From: CAVOHU01 sp963843385
GTDB taxonomy: Bacteria; Acidobacteriota; Vicinamibacteria; Vicinamibacterales; JAKQTR01
Assembly: GCA_963843385.1 (NCBI GenBank)
Contig: CAWJJY010000007.1
Span: forward strand, 310,001-374,000
Reading direction: 5' to 3'
Length of the DNA stretch: 64,000 nucleotides
Below are positions 17,020-26,701 of the stretch, one piece after another. The number at the start of each line of letters is the position of its first letter. Within the stretch, counting starts at the first letter, position 1. The notes under the pieces were generated by a model, which saw only the letters and a list, made by a program, of their open reading frames with translations, ran no database searches and had not been told where the DNA came from. The translations under genes were made by a program, and so were the position numbers.

Positions 17020-18741
17020 ATGACACTCGAACAGCAAATAAAAGAGGTCATCGACAAGGCGACTCGCGAGCTGTCGAGCCAGATCGAATCCCAACTCAAC
17101 GGCCTGGCCACCGACATCGGCCAGGCGGCTGCCGATGATCGGGCTGCGGTCGTTCGCGACCTTCGAATGGCCGCAGAGGCCGAGACCGCCCGCCGATCGC
17201 AGGAAGCGGTTGCCGCGGCCCAGACCGACGCCGCACGCCGCCTCGAGGAAGCCGTTTCGGCGGCACGTGCGGAGGGCGCGCGGCGAACCGACGAAGCGGT
17301 CGGCGCCATCAAGGCCGACATCGCCCGCCGCATCGACGAGGGGATTGCGGGCGCCCGCGTCGAACACGCCCGCCAGCTCGAAGCGACCGTCGCGGCGATG
17401 CGTGGCGATCATGCTCGCCAGCTCGACGCCGCCGTCGCTGCGGCGCACGACGAAGTCTCGCGGCGCGTCGAGGAAGCGGTCAGCGCCGTCCGGGGCGAGG
17501 CCGAACGGGCCCGCGCGGAGGCGCTCGTGCAAGCCCGCGACGAGGCCGAACGGGCCCACGCGGAGGCGCTCGTGCAAGCCCGCGACGAGGCCGAACGGGC
17601 CCACGCGGAAGCGCTCGTTCAAGCTCGGGACGAAGCCGAACGGGCCCGCGCGGAGGCGCTCGTTCAGGCTCGGGACGAAGCGGAACGGGCCCACGCCGAC
17701 GCGCTCGTGCAGGCCCGGGACGAAGCGGAACGGGCCCACGCGGAGGCGCTCGGTCAAGCCCGGGACGAAGCCGAACGGGCCCACGCCGACGCGCTCGAAC
17801 AGGCCAGGGCCGAGGCCGATCAGCGGACCGAGGCGGCCCTCGACGCGGTTCGCCGCGAGGCCGCCGATGGCGTGCAGGTGACGGTGGTCGAAGCCCAGGC
17901 GGCCGAGCGCCAGGTCGAGCTTCTGCAGCTCGAACGGCTGCTGGACGCGATGCGGCGCCTCGACGCGGCGAAGTCGCTCAGCGAAGTGCTCGACGTGCTG
18001 GCCGATTCCTCGGCCAGGGAGGCTCCGCGCGTCGCCGTGTTTCTCGTTCGCGGCCAGCGGTTGCAGGGCTGGCGATTCGCCGGTTTCGGCGCCGAGTTCG
18101 ATCCGCGCCAGATGGACCTGCCGCTCGACCAGGCGGGCCTCGTCACCCGCGCGCTCCGAGCCGGGCGGTCGTTTGCCACCTCCGAGCTCAACGGCGAGGT
18201 CGCATCCACCCCGTTTGGCGTACTGCATGCCGATTGCGCAGGCCTCGCGGTGCCGGTCCGGGTCGGCGGCGATCCAGTGGCCATGGTCTACGCCGACGAC
18301 GCCTTGGCCGCGTCGAAGGAAGTTCCGAGCGCCTGGCCCGAAGTCGTCGAGATGCTCTCACGCCACGCGGCGCGATGCCTCGAGGTGGTGACGGTCGCCC
18401 GGGTGACCCACCCGGCGATCCCGGTTCCCGAGGGGGCGCCCAGCCCGCGCTACGCGCCGCATACGCGCAGTTTTCAACCGACGGGCGACGAAGACGACGA
18501 TGCGGCCCGTCGATACGCCCGATTGCTGGTGTCGGAAATCAAGCTCTATCACGAGGCTGCCGTCAGCCAGGGTCGTCGGGACCACAACCTGGTGGAACGG
18601 CTTCGTCCCGAGATCGACCGGGCGCGCAGGCTCTACGAGGAACGCGTGCCGGCCGCCGTCAGGGCGCGCGGAGACCATTTCGGACAGGAGCTCGTCCGCA
18701 CGCTGGCCAGCGGCGATGCGAGCCTGCTGGGAAGCCGCTAG
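17020..18741 (+). CDS. coiled-coil protein with C-terminal GAF-like domain
   Basis: A 573-aa cytoplasmic-type protein without a signal peptide. Residues ~1-290 are an Ala/Glu/Arg-rich coiled coil, including seven near-identical 15-residue units of the form RAHAEALVQARDEAE. Residues ~310-460 resemble a GAF domain (LDAMRRLDAAKSLSEVLDVLADSSAREA; VAVFLVRGQRLQGWRFAGFG; CAGLAVPVRVGGDPVAMVYADDA). The C-terminus is helical and resembles tails of acidobacterial sensory or polar proteins (DEDDDAARRYARLLVSEIKLY). The start ATG 17020 follows a GGGGG stretch, and the longer open frame upstream reads through repeats. The next gene, a lytic transglycosylase, starts 25 bases after the stop, so the pair is probably an operon. 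The ligand is unknown. Confidence 0.8.
   Translation: MTLEQQIKEVIDKATRELSSQIESQLNGLATDIGQAAADDRAAVVRDLRMAAEAETARRSQEAVAAAQTDAARRLEEAVSAARAEGARRTDEAVGAIKADIARRIDEGIAGARVEHARQLEATVAAMRGDHARQLDAAVAAAHDEVSRRVEEAVSAVRGEAERARAEALVQARDEAERAHAEALVQARDEAERAHAEALVQARDEAERARAEALVQARDEAERAHADALVQARDEAERAHAEALGQARDEAERAHADALEQARAEADQRTEAALDAVRREAADGVQVTVVEAQAAERQVELLQLERLLDAMRRLDAAKSLSEVLDVLADSSAREAPRVAVFLVRGQRLQGWRFAGFGAEFDPRQMDLPLDQAGLVTRALRAGRSFATSELNGEVASTPFGVLHADCAGLAVPVRVGGDPVAMVYADDALAASKEVPSAWPEVVEMLSRHAARCLEVVTVARVTHPAIPVPEGAPSPRYAPHTRSFQPTGDEDDDAARRYARLLVSEIKLYHEAAVSQGRRDHNLVERLRPEIDRARRLYEERVPAAVRARGDHFGQELVRTLASGDASLLGSR
17506..17820 (+). repeat. seven tandem 45-bp coding repeats
   Basis: Seven in-frame 45-bp units encode the 15-residue coiled-coil repeat of the GAF-like protein. 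Variation is mainly at His/Arg and Glu/Asp positions. Unit number is likely to vary between strains. Confidence 0.85.
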
Positions 18742-18766
18742 CCTCTTCGTTCGCCGGCTCAATCCG

Positions 18767-21028
18767 ATGTGCCCACCTCACCGCATCTTCTTCGTTGCCA
18801 GCTGTGTTGTGCTTGCCCTTTCCGGTGAGGTGCTGCCCTCGACCGGCGCCGGCAGAACCCGGGCGCCGCAGGCATCCGCTCGCGCTCAGGCCGGAGAGCT
18901 GAAGCCGACGGCCCATCCGCCAGTCCCTTCCGATCCGGCTCGCCTCTGGTTCGTCCCGGACCCGGCGTGGAAGCCGGCGACTTCCGACGGCGCCGCCGCC
19001 CTCCGGGGCCTCGCGGAAGGCGCACGGTTGATCGCGAAGGACCAGTTCGCGCAGGCCCTTCCCCTGGTGAGTGCGCCGGCGCTCTCGACGCCGGCGCTGG
19101 CCGATCATGCGACATACCTTCGAGGCCTGGCGGAGCAGGGGCTCAATCACCACGATCTGGCGCGCAAGGCCTTCTCCGCGCTCCGCGCGAAGAAGCCGGA
19201 TGGCGCGCTGCTCGAGCTGGCGACGCTTCGCGAAGCCGAGTCCGCCGAGGCCCTTGGCGACTTCGCCGGAGCCCTGGCGCTCTATGAAACGTTGACGGCT
19301 CAGAAGACCGCCGCCCCCGACGAGCTCCTGGCTCGCCTTGCCCACGCGGCGCAGCAGGCCGGCAACCGTGCACGCGCACTCGCCGCATACGAACGCCTCT
19401 ATTTCGACTTCCCCCTGAGCGATCAGGTCGCCGAGGTCCCGGCGGATCTCGGCCCGAGCGATCTCGAGCCCGTCGCGGCGGGAAACGCGCGGTACAAGGC
19501 GGAACTGGCCCGCGGCGAGCGGATGTTCGGCGCACACCGCTACGCGCAGGCGCGGGAAGCCTTCGCCCTGGTGCACCCCTTCGCCGCCCTCGACGAGCGC
19601 GAGCTGGTCGCGCTTCGAATCGCGGAGTGCGACCACTATCTCCGCCGCTACCAGGCGGCTCGCGAGGAGCTGCGCCCGTTGCTCGAATCGGCAACGCGCC
19701 GGGCGGAGGCGCAGTTCTTCTGGCTGTCCGCCACGCGCGGGCTCGGCGAGGTCGACGAGTACCTACGGCTGGTTCGGCGCCTGGTGGACGAATTCCCGTC
19801 CGACGCGTGGGCCGAGGAGGCGCTCAACAACCTCGGCTCCCACTACATCCTCGCCAATGACGATGACCAGGCGGACGAGGTGTTCCGGGAACAGCTCACG
19901 CGCTTCCCGGCCGGCCGATATGCGTCACGCGCGGGCTGGAAAGCCGGCTGGTGGGCCTTCAAGCACGGCCGCTACGAGGATGCCGCCAGGGTCTTCGAGC
20001 AGGTCGCCGTCACCTTCCCCCGGGGCGATACGCGGCCGGCGTTCCTCTATTGGGCGGGGAAGGCGCGGGAGCGCCTCAACGACGCCGGGACCGCGGTCGA
20101 GCGCTACCGGATCGTCGTGAGCGACTACGCGAACACCTACTACGGCCGGCTCGCGGCGAGCGCCCTGCAGTCACTCAAGGCAGAACTGCCGCGCCCGATG
20201 CCCGCGGCAGGCAGGGGCGCCGACTCGCGAGCGGCGTCATCGCCTGACCCGTCGATTCCGACCGAGCCCGTGATCAGGCAGCTCATCGGCCTCGGCATCT
20301 ACGATCTTGCGATGGAAGAAGTGCAGTACGCGGAGCGGGCCTGGGGCCCCTCACCGGCCCTTCTGGCCACGCGGGCGTGGCTGCTCAATCGCCGGGGCGA
20401 CCTGAGGCCCGGCATCAACCTCATGCGCCAGGCGTACCCGCAGTTCATGACATCCGGAGGAGAAGCGCTGCCCGCCGATCTGCTGAGGGTGATCTTCCCG
20501 ATCGATTTCCTGCCGCTCATCCGCCAGTACTCGTCATCTCACGGCCTGGATCCGTGGCTGATCGCGGCGCTGATCGCGCAGGAGTCGACATTCGATCCTG
20601 CCGCGCGCTCGGCCGCCAATGCGATTGGAATGATGCAGATCGTGCCGGCCACCGGGCGCCGCTACGCCGCCAAGCTCGGCATCAGGGGATTCTCGGTCAG
20701 AAGCCTCACGGTCGCCGACACGAACATCCGCATCGGGACCGCCTATTTCGCCGACATGGTGCGACGCTTCGGAGGAACCTATTTCGCCCTGGCCGGGTAC
20801 AACGCAGGCGAGTACAGGGTGTCGCGGTGGATGGCGGAACGCCCCGACCTGGCCCGCGACGAGTTCATCGACGACATCCCGTTTCCCGAAACGCAGAACT
20901 ACATCAAGCGCATCCTCGGAACGGCCGAGGACTACCGCAGGCTCTACGGCGCGACGCCAGCACCTGCTGTTGCCAAGGCGCCTCGCGTCCAGGCCCCTTC
21001 ATCGGCGAGAACGATCAGAAGACGCTGA
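18767..21028 (+). CDS. soluble lytic murein transglycosylase, Slt70-like
   Basis: A 753-aa periplasmic enzyme cleaving the MurNAc-GlcNAc bond of peptidoglycan to 1,6-anhydro products. The start at 18767 gives a signal peptide (MCPPHRIFFVASCVVLALSGEVLPSTGA). Residues ~60-500 are helical TPR-like repeats. The C-terminal SLT domain has the catalytic glutamate in LIAALIAQESTFDP (E606), then SAANAIGMMQIVPATGRRYA, RIGTAYFADMV and YFALAGYNAGEYRV. It sits 25 bases after the coiled-coil/GAF gene. Domain order and length match Slt-type enzymes of delta- and acidobacterial lineages. Confidence 0.93.
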   Translation: MCPPHRIFFVASCVVLALSGEVLPSTGAGRTRAPQASARAQAGELKPTAHPPVPSDPARLWFVPDPAWKPATSDGAAALRGLAEGARLIAKDQFAQALPLVSAPALSTPALADHATYLRGLAEQGLNHHDLARKAFSALRAKKPDGALLELATLREAESAEALGDFAGALALYETLTAQKTAAPDELLARLAHAAQQAGNRARALAAYERLYFDFPLSDQVAEVPADLGPSDLEPVAAGNARYKAELARGERMFGAHRYAQAREAFALVHPFAALDERELVALRIAECDHYLRRYQAAREELRPLLESATRRAEAQFFWLSATRGLGEVDEYLRLVRRLVDEFPSDAWAEEALNNLGSHYILANDDDQADEVFREQLTRFPAGRYASRAGWKAGWWAFKHGRYEDAARVFEQVAVTFPRGDTRPAFLYWAGKARERLNDAGTAVERYRIVVSDYANTYYGRLAASALQSLKAELPRPMPAAGRGADSRAASSPDPSIPTEPVIRQLIGLGIYDLAMEEVQYAERAWGPSPALLATRAWLLNRRGDLRPGINLMRQAYPQFMTSGGEALPADLLRVIFPIDFLPLIRQYSSSHGLDPWLIAALIAQESTFDPAARSAANAIGMMQIVPATGRRYAAKLGIRGFSVRSLTVADTNIRIGTAYFADMVRRFGGTYFALAGYNAGEYRVSRWMAERPDLARDEFIDDIPFPETQNYIKRILGTAEDYRRLYGATPAPAVAKAPRVQAPSSARTIRRR

Positions 21029-21066
21029 ACTCCCGGGCTCAGGTGCTGCCGCCCGCACGCCGGATT

Positions 21067-22701
21067 TCACGGCCACGCGACAATCTCGTACAGCCACACC
21101 GACCCCTCCTTGCAGAGCGGCCTCAGGTAATCCTTGTATTGCTCGAGCCGCTCGGTGACGCCGCTCCACGCCAGGTGATGGTAGAGGTTGATGTGGAACA
21201 CGACGTATCTCGCGCTGAGGCCGTGGAGGATGTCGAACGACTCCGCAGTCGGGAAGGAGCTGACCGGAATCCGCATCTTCGCGAAATCGAGCGGGATGTA
21301 GTCGCTGTACCCGTTGATGAGCGGACGCCAGTGAAAGGTCGACGTCAGCATGTAGTCGGCGTGGCGGTGCTGGTCGATGGACCGGTAGTAGAACGGGAAC
21401 TCGGCGACCGCACCCGATGGCGACTGCGCGAGCACGCGATAGGCCTGCGGCAGGGGAGGCGCCTCATTGAAGAACAGCGGCGCGACGAACAGATCGGCCA
21501 GCGCCAGTACGACGAGTCCTGCGACTGCGATGTTGCGGCGCCGGAGGTTTCGGACCAGAACGTCGACCGCGAAGCCCGCGAGGACGCAGAGCGCCATGGT
21601 GACCACGATGCCGATGCGTGCGGGCGCGCGAAGCCAGGAGAACAGCACGATGCTCTCGTGCAGGACGCTGTAGAGCCCGCCTTTCGGCCCGAACGATGCC
21701 CACAACGCCAGGGCGCCCATCGCGCCGTAGAACACCACGTCGTCTCCGTGCCCGTTGCGCGGGGCAGCCTTCCGGCCCATCACCAGGGCTGCGATGCCCC
21801 CGACGAGCGCGACGGTGCCCGGGTACAGGACGTCGGCCCACGTGCCCAGGAGAGGAAGCCGCCACCGGTGGAGCCACGCGCCCGCAGCGAGATACGACCG
21901 CCAGTCGGCCGAGTAGATCTCGGTTTCGCCGAGCGCCCGTCCGAAGCCGGTCGTCGCCTTGAGTTGGAGGTACGGCACGAAGAAGGGCAGCACGACCAGG
22001 ATCGCGACCGCGCCTGCGCCGAGCGCGAGCGCCCAGTAGCGCGCTGACCGCCACAGTCCGCGCGTGATGGCGTAGAAGATGACGGCCCCGCCGATGATCA
22101 ACCCGGCATAGATGCCGTAGTACCCACAGGCGAGCGCCTGGATGGCGATGACGAGCCCGAGGACGAGCGAGCGCTTCGTCGAGGGGCGCTCGATGAATCG
22201 ATGCAGCGCGAGCAGGGAGAAAGGCAGGCCCGCCGTCATCAGGAGCTGGATGTGGGGGAGGCGCCCGAATATGAACGGGCAGAACGCGAAGCCCACCGCG
22301 GCCACGGCGGCGGGGCCGCGCTGACCCGTCAGGTGCCGGACCAGGAGGTACATCCCCAGCTGGGCCAGCACGAATCCCAGGAGGACGGCGACGTTATGAA
22401 CCAGGTACGGGTTGCGGGAGGCCCACCACACCGGAGCCACCATGGCGCCCGCCACCAGGTTCGGCTCGGAGTACGCCAGCGTACGGCGGTGCGGGTAGAA
22501 GATGTTCGCGTCGTAGAGCGACGCGGGGTCCTCGACCAGCGTCCTGGCGACCCACGCCGTGCTCCAGATGCTCCACTTGCCATCGTTGGTGTTGAGGCGG
22601 CCAGAGTGCCCCGCGTCCGGGGCCAGCGGCCACGACATGAGAATGGTCAGCAGGGCTGCGACGAGGACCGTGAGTACAGCTTCCGACGCTCGGGACCGCA
22701 T
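21067..22701 (-). CDS. polytopic membrane protein, possible GT-C glycosyltransferase
   Basis: An inner-membrane protein of about 544 aa with about a dozen hydrophobic segments. It starts MRSRASEAVLTVLVAALLTILMSW; an ATG 18 bases upstream (22719) is the alternative. The first periplasmic loop has NTNDGKWSIWSTAWVARTL and DANIFYPHRRTLAYSE. Then come many transmembrane helices and a C-terminal soluble stretch (HADYMLTSTFHWRPLINGYSDY; ARYVVFHINLYHHLAW). This layout is seen in uncharacterised bacterial GT-C-type membrane proteins. It is divergent from the next gene, with nearly abutting starts. The substrate is unknown. Confidence 0.7.
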   Translation of the reverse strand: MRSRASEAVLTVLVAALLTILMSWPLAPDAGHSGRLNTNDGKWSIWSTAWVARTLVEDPASLYDANIFYPHRRTLAYSEPNLVAGAMVAPVWWASRNPYLVHNVAVLLGFVLAQLGMYLLVRHLTGQRGPAAVAAVGFAFCPFIFGRLPHIQLLMTAGLPFSLLALHRFIERPSTKRSLVLGLVIAIQALACGYYGIYAGLIIGGAVIFYAITRGLWRSARYWALALGAGAVAILVVLPFFVPYLQLKATTGFGRALGETEIYSADWRSYLAAGAWLHRWRLPLLGTWADVLYPGTVALVGGIAALVMGRKAAPRNGHGDDVVFYGAMGALALWASFGPKGGLYSVLHESIVLFSWLRAPARIGIVVTMALCVLAGFAVDVLVRNLRRRNIAVAGLVVLALADLFVAPLFFNEAPPLPQAYRVLAQSPSGAVAEFPFYYRSIDQHRHADYMLTSTFHWRPLINGYSDYIPLDFAKMRIPVSSFPTAESFDILHGLSARYVVFHINLYHHLAWSGVTERLEQYKDYLRPLCKEGSVWLYEIVAWP

Positions 22702-22719
22702 TGGGCGGCATGGTAACAT

Positions 22720-25449
22720 ATGCGCCCCATGGGACCTCTCGCGCGACGCACGTCGCCTCTCGCTGCGATCGCATCAGGGTGTGCGGGCGTTGCGCTCTGG
22801 TGCTCGGGCGGCGTGATGATGGTGTCCGACTCCGGGCCGCTGGCCGCGCGCGCAGGGCTGTTGCCTCCCTGGTGGCTGCTCGCCGCTTACGTCGTGGGTC
22901 TGATGGCGCTCTCAGTCGCGGTGCGCCTCTCGCCGGCCCGGGCGCTGCCCCTGTTTGTCACGGCGGTGATCGTCGTGCCGTGGCTCCCCGTGCCGGTGCC
23001 CGCGATCGCCCTGCTGTTCTCGGGCCCCGCGGTGTGGCTCGTGTGGATGGTCGCGATTGCCGGCACGATCGTAGCCGGCGGCGTCCCGGATCGGGTGAAG
23101 GGCTGGTACTACTCCCTGCGCATCGGCGGCGATCGAGCGCCGTTCATCGCGGCAACCCTCGCGCTGGTCGTTTTCTCGCTCTCGGCCTGGAACGTGTCGC
23201 CGATCCTGCCGATCGGTGACGAACCCCACTACCTCGTGATCGCGCAGAGCCTGATGAAGGACGGCGATCTCAAGATCGAGAACAACCATCGGCAGGGCGA
23301 CTATCGCAGCTACTGGAAGGGCGCCTTGCGCCCCGACTACCTGCGGCGCGGCAGAGACGGTGAAATCTACTCGATTCACATGCCGGGACTCTCCGTGGTG
23401 GTGCTCCCGGCCCTGGCGCTGGCCGGATACGCAGGAGTCCAGGCCCTGCTGATTCTGTTGTCGGCCGCGGTAGCCTTCGTGGTGTGGCGCGCCGCGCGGA
23501 CGCTCACCGGCGATGGCGGCGCCGCGTGGTTTGCCTGGGCGGCAACGACGCTGACCACGCCATTCGTGTTCCTGTCATTCACGGTCTTCCCCGACGGGGT
23601 CGGCGCCATGCTCGTGATGGCGGTCGTCGCGATGCTCGTCAGCCTCGACGGCGATGCCCGAGAGGCGGCTCAACGAGCCGGCGGATCGCAGGAGCCCGGG
23701 AGCCGGCAACCCGAACGGCCCTGGCGGTGGTGGCTCGCCGCGGGCATGGCCTGCGCCGCTCTGCCGTGGCTGCACCCTCGCTACGCCGTGCTGGCCGCGT
23801 CACTTGGCGTCATCCTGCTCGGCAGGATCATGTCGCGGCCGCGGGCGTTGGTTCGTGCGTGTGCATTCCTGGCGCTGCCCGTGCTGAGCGCGGCGGGATG
23901 GTTCGCGTACTTCTACCTCATCTACGGCAGCACGGATCCGTCCAGCGCCTACGGACGCTACACGCAGATGGCGTCGGGCAACATCGCCCGAGGCATTCCC
24001 GGGCTCCTGTTCGACCAGCAGTTCGGCCTCCTGCCAAACGCGCCCGTGTATGCGCTCGCCCTTCTCGGACTGGTCCCGCTTCTTCGTTCGCGGCGCAGGC
24101 TTGGCGTCGAGCTCCTCGTTCTGATCCTGCCTTACACGCTTATCACGGCGGCGTATCACATGTGGTGGGGAGGCAGCAGTTCGCCGGCCCGATTCCTGGG
24201 GCCCGTCCTGTTGCCGCTCGCCCTTCCCGTCGCGATGTCGTGGGCGGCCTCCGTTCGTCGAACCACCCGGGCCATGAGCATCTCGCTGCTGGCGACGAGC
24301 CTGGCGCTGACCGCCGTGTTCGTGTGTGTCGAACAGGGGCGGTTCGCCTACAACACTCGTGACGGGTACGCGCTGTGGCTCGAGTGGGCAAGCCCGACCG
24401 TCGGTGCCGCGCGCGGATTGCCAAGCCTGTTCCGCACGCCGCTCGGAACGACCGCGGCCGAAATCGCCGTGTGGGTCGCCTGCGGACTGGCTGTGTGGCT
24501 CATCGCCAGATCGATCGAGACACGTGCCCGACCTTCGGCCGGATGGGCCGGGTTGATGGCCTCGGCCGGGATCGTCGCGATCGCCGCGATTGGGGTTGGC
24601 GCCTCATGGCGCGTCGAGCACTCCGACGGACTCTCTCCGGCATCCAGCCAGTTGACGGTCCTGCGCACGGCCGCCGCGAGCCGGCATCCCGTAGCCATCG
24701 CCTATCGTCCGCTGACGCTGACCACCGCCGAAGCGATCGCCCGAACCATGCGATTGAAAGCAGCCGGCGTCGTGGGGACGGCCACCGAGACGTGGCTGTT
24801 GTTTCCTCGCGTCCCTGCCGGCCGCTACCGGGTGGGTCTGGTGAACCAGGTGGCGGGCGCCTCGCTGAGCCTCTCGCTCATCGTCGGACGCGAGACCGAT
24901 CCGCTCGTCACGTGGACCTTCGAGCACCTGGAGCCTGGCCAGGTCACCCAGGTCCTCGATCTTCCGGTCGACGTCAGGTCGATTTCGATTCGGGGACAGG
25001 CGTCTCCTCCGCGATCGTTTGCCGATATCTGGCTCGAGCCCGTCTCACTGCGGGCCGCTCGGCCCGGCATATCGGGCCACGCCACCTCGGCCCGGCGGTA
25101 TGGAGAGGCGCTTGTCTACGGCATCGGCGAGAACATCTATCTGGAGCCCCCCGGCATGTGGGCCGCTGCCGAAGCGGACGCGGAGCTCGTCATCCAGTCG
25201 CCGGAAGGTGCTGCCGTGCAGAAGATGCTGGTGCGGGCGGGTCCCGTGCGGACCACGATCAGGCTTGCAGCCGGGTCGTGGCAGCAGGCCCTCGATCTCC
25301 AACCGGGCGAGACGCGAGACGTCGAGATTCCCGTGGTGCCCGGCGGGACGCTGCTGCGCGTGCATGCCGACCAGGGATTCCGACCCGCCGACATCGATCC
25401 GCGCAGCGCCGACAACCGCTACCTGGGCGTCTGGATGGAAATCCGGTGA
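22720..25449 (+). CDS. large polytopic membrane protein, GT-C-like
   Basis: A 909-aa protein (or 906 aa from ATG 22729). About 12 hydrophobic segments fill the first ~620 residues. The loop ILPIGDEPHYLVIAQSLMKDGDLKIEN carries the acidic Asp-Glu pair typical of GT-C glycosyltransferases that use lipid-linked sugar donors. The C-terminal ~290 residues are soluble beta-rich repeats (RYRVGLVNQVAGASLSLSL; GSWQQALDLQPGETRDVEIP). The start abuts that of the divergent membrane gene, so both may share a promoter region and a pathway. The stop is 3 bases from the convergent beta-barrel gene's end. GT-C activity is an inference from topology and one motif. Confidence 0.7.
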   Translation: MRPMGPLARRTSPLAAIASGCAGVALWCSGGVMMVSDSGPLAARAGLLPPWWLLAAYVVGLMALSVAVRLSPARALPLFVTAVIVVPWLPVPVPAIALLFSGPAVWLVWMVAIAGTIVAGGVPDRVKGWYYSLRIGGDRAPFIAATLALVVFSLSAWNVSPILPIGDEPHYLVIAQSLMKDGDLKIENNHRQGDYRSYWKGALRPDYLRRGRDGEIYSIHMPGLSVVVLPALALAGYAGVQALLILLSAAVAFVVWRAARTLTGDGGAAWFAWAATTLTTPFVFLSFTVFPDGVGAMLVMAVVAMLVSLDGDAREAAQRAGGSQEPGSRQPERPWRWWLAAGMACAALPWLHPRYAVLAASLGVILLGRIMSRPRALVRACAFLALPVLSAAGWFAYFYLIYGSTDPSSAYGRYTQMASGNIARGIPGLLFDQQFGLLPNAPVYALALLGLVPLLRSRRRLGVELLVLILPYTLITAAYHMWWGGSSSPARFLGPVLLPLALPVAMSWAASVRRTTRAMSISLLATSLALTAVFVCVEQGRFAYNTRDGYALWLEWASPTVGAARGLPSLFRTPLGTTAAEIAVWVACGLAVWLIARSIETRARPSAGWAGLMASAGIVAIAAIGVGASWRVEHSDGLSPASSQLTVLRTAAASRHPVAIAYRPLTLTTAEAIARTMRLKAAGVVGTATETWLLFPRVPAGRYRVGLVNQVAGASLSLSLIVGRETDPLVTWTFEHLEPGQVTQVLDLPVDVRSISIRGQASPPRSFADIWLEPVSLRAARPGISGHATSARRYGEALVYGIGENIYLEPPGMWAAAEADAELVIQSPEGAAVQKMLVRAGPVRTTIRLAAGSWQQALDLQPGETRDVEIPVVPGGTLLRVHADQGFRPADIDPRSADNRYLGVWMEIR

Positions 25450-25452
25450 CGC

Positions 25453-26280
25453 TCAGAACTTGACGATCGCCCCAAGGTAGGGCGCCCGGGTCGTCGTCTT
25501 CACCGAGTCGGTCTTGACGCGGAACTGTGCGCTGATCGATCGGTAGCCGGCAATGGCGCCGACGTTCTTGGTGAAGTAATACGAGCCGTAGAAATCGTAA
25601 TCGACGTATCGCGCGTAGTAGTCCTTTGCGGCCTTGTCCGGGATGCCGAACCCCGTCAGCTCACCGGTGAAACAGAGCTCGGGCATCGGGCAGTATCGGC
25701 CGATCAAGCCGATGGCCGGCAGCGGCGCCTTTGCGCGCACGAACTCGTGGTCGGTGGAGTTCTTGATCTCGAGATTCGCGTTCGTGTACTTCGCTTCGAG
25801 CACCAGTCCGAAGAAGCCCGAGTCATTGGACACGAAGTCGTATTCGTAGCTGAATCGCCAGCCGATCCAGTTGTAGGTCGAATCGGCGACCGTACCCTGC
25901 GAGAACCTGATTCCGTTGAAGATCAGATCGCGCTTCAGCGTGTACTTGCTCGTGAAGGACTGCGGCAGGTAGCTGACGCGAAGTTTCTGGCGTTTGGTCG
26001 GGCGCAGGACGAGGCGGGCCTCGAAACGGGCCGCGTTGGTCATGCCGAGATCAGTGTCGAGCGTGATTGGCGTACCCGGAATGCCGAAGTTCGAGCTGGT
26101 GACCGTCGCATCGAGCGGCGGGCTGAGCAGCACGAGCGCGAATTCGACATGGTACATGTCGCCCGTGCCGGCCGGCTTGGGCACCGGCAGCGGGCGGTAC
26201 TGACCGAACGCCGACGAAGCGGTCAGGACGAGCGCTGGCACGCATAGAGCACCGCAGCAGACGCGTGTGGTGAGTTTCAT
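25453..26280 (-). CDS. outer-membrane beta-barrel protein of unknown function
   Basis: A 275-aa protein with a signal peptide (MKLTTRVCCGALCVPALVLTASSAFGQ). Alternating amphipathic strands follow (FEARLVLRPTKRQKLRVSYLPQSF; WIGWRFSYEYDFVSNDSGFFGLVLEAKY; YDFYGSYYFTKNVGAIAGYRSI), and it ends in a C-terminal phenylalanine (YLGAIVKF). These are typical of small outer-membrane barrels. No family name can be assigned. Confidence 0.7.
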   Translation of the reverse strand: MKLTTRVCCGALCVPALVLTASSAFGQYRPLPVPKPAGTGDMYHVEFALVLLSPPLDATVTSSNFGIPGTPITLDTDLGMTNAARFEARLVLRPTKRQKLRVSYLPQSFTSKYTLKRDLIFNGIRFSQGTVADSTYNWIGWRFSYEYDFVSNDSGFFGLVLEAKYTNANLEIKNSTDHEFVRAKAPLPAIGLIGRYCPMPELCFTGELTGFGIPDKAAKDYYARYVDYDFYGSYYFTKNVGAIAGYRSISAQFRVKTDSVKTTTRAPYLGAIVKF

Positions 26281-26395
26281 GCTCGGGTTCCCCGGACTTC
26301 AAGAAGGTTAGATCGATACAAAGCTACGCCGAAGGCGCCCGCTGGGGAGAGGCACTGTCAGGATAGCACACTCCCCATGTCCGGGGGCGCGCGGG

Positions 26396-26584
26396 TAGTG
26401 GGTCAGTTTGCTCCGCGTCCCCGCTCACACTCGCCGGCAAATCGAGCCTTCCGGGACTCGTAGCTGACCTGACGATCCCGGGGGCCCCCATCCCCGGCAG
26501 CGTGACTCGGCCCTCACGGCTCGATTTGCGAACTGACGCCCGGGCGGCTCGGTTCGAGGGGCCGCGGAGCAAACTGACCCACTA
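26396..26584. mobile_element. MITE-like 189-bp element with 22-bp perfect terminal inverted repeats
   Basis: tagtgggtcagtttgctcc... at 26396-26417 is repeated exactly, inverted, at 26563-26584. A second inverted pair lies inside (gcaaatcgagcc near 26440 and ggctcgatttgc near 26518), so the whole could fold into a long hairpin. No transposase is encoded. Target-site duplication is unclear. It lies 117 bases before an ABC transporter start and may influence its expression. Confidence 0.65.
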
Positions 26585-26701
26585 CCGACGCGCGACCGCG
26601 TCCTCCCTGTCGGTCGCAAATCAGGTTGGCCGCGTCCGGGCGTCTCCCTGCCGAGCCGCGTTTCCGTTTGGATTCGTGGTCCTGTATGCTGGATTTCTGC
26701 C

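Noticed and set aside
17506..17820. CRISPR-like direct repeats
   Set aside because: The 45-bp units are contiguous, in frame and encode a heptad-like coiled coil. There are no unique spacers.
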